NCBI RefSeq assembly: GCF_000959725.1
Contig: NZ_CP009323.1
Coordinates: 1,922,001 to 1,986,000 of the forward strand
Direction of reading: 5' to 3'
Source of the DNA: Burkholderia gladioli
Lineage (GTDB): Bacteria; Pseudomonadota; Gammaproteobacteria; Burkholderiales; Burkholderiaceae
Length of the DNA: 64,000 bases
Shown: positions 57,993 through 64,000 of the stretch, in pieces
Numbering within the stretch: position 1 is the stretch's first letter
Layout of the letters: every line of letters starts with the position of its first letter
Made by a program: the position numbers and the translations under genes
The notes under the pieces: model-generated
Database searches by the model: none
Told to the model about the DNA's origin: nothing
The model's input: the letters and a program-made list of their open reading frames with translations, nothing else

Positions 57993-58877
57993 ATGAATCC
58001 GTCCCGTCCGAAGATCTACGACTGTTTCTGCTATTTCAACGAGGACATGCTGCTCGAGCTGCGGCTCGAGACCTTGTGGGACCACGTCGACTATTTCGTG
58101 ATCGCCGAGTCGCGCTACACGCAGGTCGGTGATGAAAAGCCGCTGAATTTCGACAGCGAGCGCTTCGCGCGCTTTCGCGACAAGATCCGCTATCTCGCGA
58201 TCGACCACCTGCCGCCGGGCGAGCCCGACATGTGGAAGAACGAGAACTACCAGCGCAGCTACCTGATGCACGGCCTGCACGACGCGGCGCCCGACGACCT
58301 GGTCGTGGTGTCCGACCTCGACGAGATCCCGCGCCCGGAATGCCTGCGCCAGTACGATCCGCGCCGCTACCTGCGCGCCGACCTGCACCAGTACTGCTAC
58401 GCCTATTTCCTGAACAACCGCCTGATGGACGGCGAGGGTTTCGCCGACTGGATCGGCACGCGCGTGACCAGCTACCGGCACCTGACGCAGTTCTTCGGCA
58501 ACGTCAACGCGGTGCGCTCCTACAAGTCGGCGGGGCTCTTGCGCTCGCTCAAGCGCGCCTGGTTCCGGCGCCGCAAGGTCCAGCACATCCACGACGCGGG
58601 CTGGCATTTTTCGTGGGTCACCAGCCCCGAGGCGATGATCCTCAAGATGAAGAGCGTCGCCGACCAGAAGTTCATGCGCGACGAGTTCCAGGACGTCGCC
58701 TATATCGAGAGCCGGATCCGCTCCGGGCAGGACGTGCTCGACCGGCCGCTGCGCTATGTGCCGCAAGCGCTCGAGCCGCGCCAGTTTCCGCGCGGGATCG
58801 TCGAGGCGCGCGAGCGTTATGCGCGCTGGCTGATCGACGCGCCGGCGGGTGCGGGCGCGACGCGGGGGCAGGCATGA
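57993..58877 (+). CDS. family 17 glycosyltransferase (N-acetylglucosaminyltransferase-like)
   Basis: A 294-residue protein of the GT17 type, a family founded by the vertebrate bisecting GlcNAc transferase MGAT3. Recognised by KIYDCFCYFNEDMLLELRLETLWDHVDYFVIAE at the N-terminus, then VVVSDLDEIPRPECL (DxD-like), and GWHFSW with the later FxxxRIRSGQD. Start at ATG 57993. Its TGA overlaps the ATG of the next gene (ATGA), so translation is coupled. It probably adds GlcNAc or a related sugar to a surface polysaccharide; acceptor unknown. Confidence 0.85.
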   Translation: MNPSRPKIYDCFCYFNEDMLLELRLETLWDHVDYFVIAESRYTQVGDEKPLNFDSERFARFRDKIRYLAIDHLPPGEPDMWKNENYQRSYLMHGLHDAAPDDLVVVSDLDEIPRPECLRQYDPRRYLRADLHQYCYAYFLNNRLMDGEGFADWIGTRVTSYRHLTQFFGNVNAVRSYKSAGLLRSLKRAWFRRRKVQHIHDAGWHFSWVTSPEAMILKMKSVADQKFMRDEFQDVAYIESRIRSGQDVLDRPLRYVPQALEPRQFPRGIVEARERYARWLIDAPAGAGATRGQA

Positions 58878-60226
58878 TGCCGGTCGATCGTCGCGCCGCG
58901 CGCGGGGGCCGGCTGGCTGGGTTGACGGCGGGCTTCGTCGGCCGCCCAGGCGCCCCCTGGTTCGATGCCGCGCTGGTCGGCCTGACTTTCGTCGCGGTCG
59001 TGCTGTACATGTCGCTGCGCGGCGCGGCCAATTTCTGCCTGATCATGCTGGCCGTGCTGTCGTTCGCCGACCTGCCGGCCGCTTGGCGCGAAGCCGGCCG
59101 CGGCATCAACCGGCGCGCGCTGCTGGCCGCCATGGTGGCGCTGGCCGCGCCGATCGTGGCGGTGGCGATCGGCCAGCTGCTGCGCGGAGACTGGATCGCC
59201 AGGGCGTTCGACGCGCCCTCGCGCCTGCTGCTCGGCATCCCCGTGCTGCTGGTGTTCCATTACAAGCGGATCGACGTGGTGCGCATCGTCAGCATCGCCG
59301 CGCCGCTGGCGCTGATCGGGCTGGTGGCGCAGGTGCACCTGGATCCGCACGCGCTTGCCGCCTGGAGCGGGCGCTACGCGACGTATTTCGTCGACACCGA
59401 CACCTTCGGCGTCTACACCGTGCTGCTGGCCGTGATGGCCACCTTCGCCGCCGCGACGGTGGCGCACACGGGCGGCTTGCGCGCCCGGATCCTGATCGCC
59501 ATCGGCGTGATCGCGGGCGCCTACCTGGTGATCGGTTCGCAGACGCGCACCGCGTGGCTGCTGGTGCCGATCGCCGTGGTGCTGTGGTTCGTGCTGCGCC
59601 GCCCCAGGTTCGACGTCAAGATGCTGGCCGGCATCCTGGCGGTGATCCTGGCCGGCGTGGCCGCGCTCTACGTGTTCCATGGCGTGGCTGACCGGCTGTT
59701 CAGCGTCTATACCGAGACCTCGTCGTGGGTCAATCGCTCGAACCCCGACACGTCGGGCGGGCTGCGGCTGACGATGTGGCGGATCGCCATGGTGCTGTTC
59801 GCGCATCGGCCGCTGCAGGGATACGGGGACAACGGCTACCGCGCCTTTCTCGATGCGGCGTGGATCACCTCCTTCGCCAGCCCGCGCGCCATCGAGACGA
59901 TCTCGGCCGGGCCGCACAACGAACTGCTCGCCAACCTGCTGCGTTCGGGGATCGCCGGCGGGATTGCGGTGGTGCTGGAGTTCGCGGTGCCGCTGGTGCT
60001 GTTCTGGCGCGCGCGTCGTGCCAATCCGCGGGCCCGCCTGACGGCCGATACCGGCCTGGTGTTCATGCTGTGCCTGATGGCGGCCTGCGTCACGTTCGAG
60101 ATGTTCACGCTGAAGTACGCCTCGACCTTCAATGCGCTGATGATCGCGGGCCTGCTGGCCCAGGCGCTGGCCGAACGTGCCCAGCCCGACGAGGCCACGG
60201 CCGGAACGGCCTCGCGCGACGCCTGA
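58874..60226 (+). CDS. O-antigen ligase/polymerase-like membrane protein
   Basis: A 450-residue protein with about eleven hydrophobic helices and a large periplasmic loop (about residues 285-360) that carries the Wzy_C features: RLTMWRIAMVLFAHRPLQGYG and GPHNELLANLLRSG, where the His and nearby Arg are the family's conserved residues. Likely transfers or polymerises the glycan built by the two upstream transferases, in the inner membrane facing the periplasm. A second ATG follows the first immediately. Confidence 0.88.
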   Translation: MMPVDRRAARGGRLAGLTAGFVGRPGAPWFDAALVGLTFVAVVLYMSLRGAANFCLIMLAVLSFADLPAAWREAGRGINRRALLAAMVALAAPIVAVAIGQLLRGDWIARAFDAPSRLLLGIPVLLVFHYKRIDVVRIVSIAAPLALIGLVAQVHLDPHALAAWSGRYATYFVDTDTFGVYTVLLAVMATFAAATVAHTGGLRARILIAIGVIAGAYLVIGSQTRTAWLLVPIAVVLWFVLRRPRFDVKMLAGILAVILAGVAALYVFHGVADRLFSVYTETSSWVNRSNPDTSGGLRLTMWRIAMVLFAHRPLQGYGDNGYRAFLDAAWITSFASPRAIETISAGPHNELLANLLRSGIAGGIAVVLEFAVPLVLFWRARRANPRARLTADTGLVFMLCLMAACVTFEMFTLKYASTFNALMIAGLLAQALAERAQPDEATAGTASRDA

Positions 60227-60233
60227 GATCGCG

Positions 60234-60268
60234 AACGGCGCCGGGGATGTTGCCCGGCGCCGTTTTTG
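60234..60268 (+). terminator. intrinsic terminator of the glycan cassette
   Basis: AACGGCGCCGGG / CCCGGCGCCGTT hairpin with a short loop, then TTTGTTTTCC; lies before a convergent gene. Confidence 0.85.
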
Positions 60269-60302
60269 TTTTCCTCGTTCCTCTTTTATCCGGTGGCTTG
60301 GC

Positions 60303-61859
60303 TCAGCCCGCCTTGGCCGCCGGCTTGCCGTAGTCGACCGGTGCATCGGCCTCGCGCGGCTGGTCGCCGTTGTGCTCGATCCAGCCGCCGCCCAGCGCGC
60401 GATACAAGTCCACCAGGTTGGTCCAGCGCGCCAGGCGCGCCGAGATCAGCGTGGTCTGTGCCGTGTACAGGTCTGTCTGCGCGGTCAGCACCGTCAGGTA
60501 GCTGTCCACGCCGTTGCGGTAGCGCAGGTCCGACAGATCGTAGCGACGTTGCTGCGCCTCTTCGTTGCGCGCCAGCGCCGCGATCTGCTGGTCATACGTG
60601 CCGCGTGCCGCCAGCCCGTCCGATACTTCGCGGAATGCCGTCTGGATCGCCTTCTCGTAGTTCGCGATCTCGATGCGCTTCTGCACGTGCGCCAAGTCGA
60701 GGTTCGCGATGTTCGAGCCGCCCTCGAAGATCGGCAGGGCGATATTCGGCGCGAACGACCAGGCCGCCGTGCCGGCCTTGAACAGGCCGCCCAGCGTCGG
60801 GCTCGCCGTGCCGAACGCGGCCGTCAGCGAGATCTTCGGGAAGAAGGCCGCGCGGGCCGCCCCGATGTTCGCGTTGGCCGCCAGCAGCGTCTGCTCGGCT
60901 TCCATGATGTCGGGACGACGCGTCAGCAAGTCCGAAGGCAAGCCGGCCGGGATATCGGTCAGCAGGCTCTGCGAATCCAGCGGCAGGCCCGCCGGCAGAT
61001 CGTCGGGCAGCGGCTCGCCGATCAGCAGCACCAGCGCGTTCACGGCTTGCGCGCGGTCGCGCGCTTCGGCCTGCTGGTTCGCCAGCGCCTGCTCGACCAC
61101 CGTCTGCGCCTGGCGCAGGTCCAGTTCCGAGCCGGTGCCGTTGTCGAACTGCAGCTTGGTCAGGTTGTACGAATCCTGGGCCGTCTTCAGCGTGTCCTCG
61201 GTGACCTTCAACAGGTCGTCCGTCGATTGCAGCGTCAGGTACTGGTCCGCCACCTGCGAGATCAGCGAGATCTCCGCCGCCTTGCGAGCCTGGGCCGTCG
61301 ACAGGTACTGCGCCAAAGCCTGGTCCTTCAGGCTCTGGATCCGGCCGAACAGGTCCAGCTCCCACGAGGCGGAGAGACCGACGTTGTAGTCACGCGAGAT
61401 GAACGGCGAGCCCGTGTTCGACACGCCGGCCGGCAGCCGCTGCGTATTGCCGGTGCCGGTGCCGTCCAGCGTCGGGAACAGCCCCGCGCGCGTGATCTGA
61501 TACTGCGCGCGCGCCGCCTCGATGTTGAGCACCGAGACGCGCAGATCGCGATTGTTCTTCAGCGCGATCTCGATCAGCGCCTGCAGGCGCGGATCGGCGA
61601 AGAAGTTGCGCCAGCCGATGTCGGCGGCGGCCTGGCCATTGGCGCTGTGCGAGCCGTCCGCGCCCGGCTGCGTCGCGTAGACGCCGTCGGACGGGAAGCT
61701 GCCCGACACGGGTGCGGCGGGGCGCTGGTAATGCGGCGCCATCGTGCAGCCCGTGGCGGCGAACAGCAGGACCGCCGCGCCAGCCGTCATCGACGGTTTC
61801 AGGGCGGGGAAGGGGAAGCGGACGGCGAAGCGAGCGAAGGCGGACACGATGCGTCTCAA
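60303..61859 (-). CDS. outer-membrane efflux channel lipoprotein (OprM/NodT family)
   Basis: A 518-residue TolC-type channel. A signal peptide with lipobox FAATGC (Cys at residue 38) fits an OprM-like lipoprotein; MAPHYQRPAAPV begins the mature chain. Two copies of the OEP repeat follow: first around residues 95-280 and second from 300, with RRPDIMEAEQTLLAANANIGAARAAFFPKISL. TTG at 61859 overlaps the RND stop (TTGA); GTG at 61847 is the alternative. An ATG at 61790 would leave a signal peptide without positive residues. Pairs with the RND pump for drug or solvent export. Confidence 0.92.
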   Translation of the reverse strand: MRRIVSAFARFAVRFPFPALKPSMTAGAAVLLFAATGCTMAPHYQRPAAPVSGSFPSDGVYATQPGADGSHSANGQAAADIGWRNFFADPRLQALIEIALKNNRDLRVSVLNIEAARAQYQITRAGLFPTLDGTGTGNTQRLPAGVSNTGSPFISRDYNVGLSASWELDLFGRIQSLKDQALAQYLSTAQARKAAEISLISQVADQYLTLQSTDDLLKVTEDTLKTAQDSYNLTKLQFDNGTGSELDLRQAQTVVEQALANQQAEARDRAQAVNALVLLIGEPLPDDLPAGLPLDSQSLLTDIPAGLPSDLLTRRPDIMEAEQTLLAANANIGAARAAFFPKISLTAAFGTASPTLGGLFKAGTAAWSFAPNIALPIFEGGSNIANLDLAHVQKRIEIANYEKAIQTAFREVSDGLAARGTYDQQIAALARNEEAQQRRYDLSDLRYRNGVDSYLTVLTAQTDLYTAQTTLISARLARWTNLVDLYRALGGGWIEHNGDQPREADAPVDYGKPAAKAG

Positions 61860-64000
61860 TGCTGGGTGGCGAGCAGGCGTTCGCGCTCGGAGGCGCGCAC
61901 GGCGCCGTGATTGCGCGCGAGGAAGGTGTAGACGGTGGGCAGCACGAACAGCGTGAACAGCGTGCCGACCAGCATCCCGGTCGAGACGGTGATGCCGATC
62001 GCGAAGCGGCTCGCCGCGCCGGCGCCGCTGGCGAACACCAGCGGCACCAGGCCGGCCACCATCGCGGCGGTGGTCATCAGGATCGGGCGCAGGCGCACCG
62101 CGGCGGCGCGCTCGATCGCGGCGAGCCGGTCCAGCCCCTCGTCGCGCTGCAGGTCGTTGGCGAAGCTGACCATCAGGATGCCGTGCTTGGTGATCAGGCC
62201 GATCAGGGTGACCAGGCCGATCTGCGTGTAGATGTTCAGCGTGGCATAACCGAGGTAGAGCGGCACCAGCGCGCCGCAGACCGACAGCGGCACCGAGACC
62301 AGGATCACCAGCGGATCGCGCAGGCTCTCGAATTGCGCGGCCAGCACCAGGAAGATCACGATCAGCGCGAACACGAAGGTGACGGTCAGGCGATTGCCTT
62401 CCTGCACGTATTGCCGCGATTCGCCGAGCCAGTCGATCGAATAACCGTGCGGCAGCGACTGCGCGGCCAGGAAGTCGACCGCTTGCCCCATCGTCACGCC
62501 GGCCGCCGGCACGGCCGACAGCGTGACCGCGTTCATCTGGTTGAACTGGTTCAGCATGCTGGCCTGGTTGCCGGTGGTGACGCGCACCACCGTCGAGAGC
62601 GGGATCATCGCGCCGCTGCGCGTCTTCACGTAGTAGCGTGCCAGCGTCTCGGGCGTGAGCCGCTCGCCGCGCGCGACCTGCGGGATCACGTCGTAGGAGC
62701 GGCCCTTGAAGTTGAAGCGGTTCACGTAGTTCTCGCCGACCAGCACGGCCAGCGTATCGGCGATGTCCTGCATGGTGACGCCGAGCGCGTTGGCCTGGCT
62801 ATGGTCGATCGTCAGCCTGACGGCGCGGCTGTCGAAGGTGAGGTCGCTGTCGACGGTCGAGAACAGCCCGCTCTTGCCCGCGGCGGCCTTGAGCTTCTCG
62901 ACCGTCTCGTAGAGCTGCGGGTAATCGGCCGGCGCGCGCACCACCATCTGCACCGGCAGGCCGCCGCTGGACGCCGGCAGCGAGGGCAGCAGGAAGGTGA
63001 AGATCTGCTCGCCCTCGATCGCGCTCGCGCCGTTCTGCACGATGCCCTGCAACTGCGCCGCGCCGCGCTCGCGTTTGGACCAGTCCACCAGGTTGACGCC
63101 GGCGAAGCCCAGGTTGCTGCCATTGTAGCCGTTCAGGATGAAGCTAGTATCGGCTTCGGGGAAGGCGCGGAAGGCGCGCTCGAGCTCGGGCGCGTAGCGC
63201 TCCATGTAGTCGAGGTTGGCGTACTTCGGCGCCTTCATGACGGCCATGATCGAGCCCTGGTCCTCGGGCGGCGCGAGTTCGCGCTTGACGCCCGAAAACA
63301 GCAGCACGATGCCGGCCAGCACCACCACGCCCACCAGCAGCACCAGCGGCCGCGCGCCGAGGCTGGCGCGCAGGCCGCGCCGGTACCAGCCGGTCAGGCG
63401 CGCCATCACCTGCTCGATGCGCTTGACGATGGGCCCTTCGGAGAGCTGCGCGGTGAGCAGCAGCGAGCCCAGCATCGGCGAGAGCGTCAGCGCGATCACG
63501 CCCGACACGAACACCGACCCCGCCAGCGTGAAGGCGAACTCCTTGAACAGCGAGCCGGTCAGCCCGCCCATCAGCCCGATCGGCGCGTAGACCGCCACCA
63601 GGGTGCCGGTCATCACGATCACCGGCATCACGATCTCGCGCGTGCCGATCAGCGCGGCGCGCACCGGCGGCTCGCCCGCCTCGATATGACGGTGGATGTT
63701 CTCGACCACCACGATCGCGTCGTCCACCACCAGGCCGATCGCCAGCACCATCGCCAGCAGGGTGAGGATGTTCAGCGAGAAGCCGAACAGCAGCATCAGC
63801 AAGGCGGTGCCGATCAGCGACAGCGGGATCGTGAGGATCGGGATCAGCACCGCGCGGAAGCTGCCGAGGAACAGGAAGATCACCACCACCACGATCACCA
63901 CCGTCTCGGCCAGCGTGGTGCGCACCTCGTCGATCGAGGCGTGGATGAAACGGGCCACGTCGAAGCCGTCGGCGATGGTGAGGCCGGCCGGCTTGTTGCG
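61856..64000 (-). CDS. RND (HAE1-type) efflux pump permease (5' end outside window)
   Basis: The C-terminal 714 residues of an AcrB-like proton/drug antiporter. Visible are the TM4 block MVLAIGLVVDDAIVVVENIHRH with the paired Asp of the proton relay, FTLAGSVFVSGVIALTLSPML, the docking and porter domains, and the end TLFTLFVLPTVYTFLARNH. The N-terminal third, and the membrane fusion protein that should precede it, lie beyond the right edge. Co-transcribed with the outer-membrane channel gene. Substrate range not evident. Confidence 0.95.
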   Translation of the reverse strand, partial: RNKPAGLTIADGFDVARFIHASIDEVRTTLAETVVIVVVVIFLFLGSFRAVLIPILTIPLSLIGTALLMLLFGFSLNILTLLAMVLAIGLVVDDAIVVVENIHRHIEAGEPPVRAALIGTREIVMPVIVMTGTLVAVYAPIGLMGGLTGSLFKEFAFTLAGSVFVSGVIALTLSPMLGSLLLTAQLSEGPIVKRIEQVMARLTGWYRRGLRASLGARPLVLLVGVVVLAGIVLLFSGVKRELAPPEDQGSIMAVMKAPKYANLDYMERYAPELERAFRAFPEADTSFILNGYNGSNLGFAGVNLVDWSKRERGAAQLQGIVQNGASAIEGEQIFTFLLPSLPASSGGLPVQMVVRAPADYPQLYETVEKLKAAAGKSGLFSTVDSDLTFDSRAVRLTIDHSQANALGVTMQDIADTLAVLVGENYVNRFNFKGRSYDVIPQVARGERLTPETLARYYVKTRSGAMIPLSTVVRVTTGNQASMLNQFNQMNAVTLSAVPAAGVTMGQAVDFLAAQSLPHGYSIDWLGESRQYVQEGNRLTVTFVFALIVIFLVLAAQFESLRDPLVILVSVPLSVCGALVPLYLGYATLNIYTQIGLVTLIGLITKHGILMVSFANDLQRDEGLDRLAAIERAAAVRLRPILMTTAAMVAGLVPLVFASGAGAASRFAIGITVSTGMLVGTLFTLFVLPTVYTFLARNHGAVRASERERLLATQH

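Overview
The window is a contiguous piece of a GC-rich betaproteobacterial chromosome. The encoded proteins and the gene orders (petBC-sspA-sspB; hemA-prfA-prmC-grxD-ubiX; a complete type VI secretion cluster with separate tssJKL, tssBC-hcp-tssEFGH-tssA and tssM-tagF-ompA blocks) point to Burkholderia sensu stricto. I infer the genus from this synteny and from protein resemblance recalled from memory; the species cannot be fixed without a search. Both ends cut genes: cytochrome b lacks its N-terminus on the left, and an RND efflux permease lacks its N-terminus on the right.

Layout. 1-3516: bc1 complex subunits (petB, petC), stringent starvation proteins sspA and sspB, and a tRNA-Thr(UGU). 3517-4769: a small AT-richer scar behind the tRNA. 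It holds an intact small membrane-protein gene next to what looks like a decayed DUF2778/Tlde1-type (L,D-transpeptidase) T6SS effector gene. 4770-6784: a YiaA-like membrane protein and a seven-helix diguanylate cyclase. 6881-29307: the T6SS locus. It has twelve core genes (tssA, B, C, hcp/tssD, E, F, G, H, J, K, L, M), tagF, a stand-alone OmpA-like peptidoglycan-binding protein, a TPR lipoprotein, a membrane-anchored M15 peptidase and an Ala-rich membrane protein with a Cys-containing tail. There is no vgrG (tssI), PAAR or toxin gene in the cluster, so spike and effectors must be encoded elsewhere. 29751-41292: housekeeping and accessory genes, including a CorA/ZntB transporter, an oxidoreductase-XapX pair with a divergent LysR regulator, a LEA14-like lipoprotein, two unusual methyltransferases, DUF1415, a TetR/MFS divergent pair with visible operators, a nitroreductase and a YegD-like Hsp70. 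41575-43811: a cold-shock gene with a long leader, and an APC permease. 43942-49297: a DOPA-dioxygenase-like gene and the ubiX-grxD-prmC-prfA-hemA block on the minus strand. 49833-56838: a small membrane protein, a long-form aminopeptidase P, a HAD hydrolase, EttA, an MmcQ/YjbR protein and an amino-acid permease. 57072-60226: a three-gene surface-glycan cassette (GT2, GT17, O-antigen-ligase-like). 60303-64000: a tripartite efflux system (outer-membrane channel and RND pump).

How the parts fit. The T6SS locus is the dominant functional unit. TssJ-L-M (with the OmpA-like protein and probably the M15 hydrolase acting on peptidoglycan) form the envelope complex; TssE-F-G-K (with TssA) the baseplate; TssB-C the sheath; Hcp the tube; and ClpV disassembles the sheath. 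A strong hairpin directly after hcp, and a convergent terminator between tssA and the ompA-tagF-tssM block, mark transcriptional boundaries. A sigma70-like promoter lies in the AT-rich divergent region between the tssJKL and tssBC operons. The decayed effector next to a kept immunity-like gene near position 3900 is the most unusual observation. The long opposite-strand open frames throughout are products of high GC and were left out.
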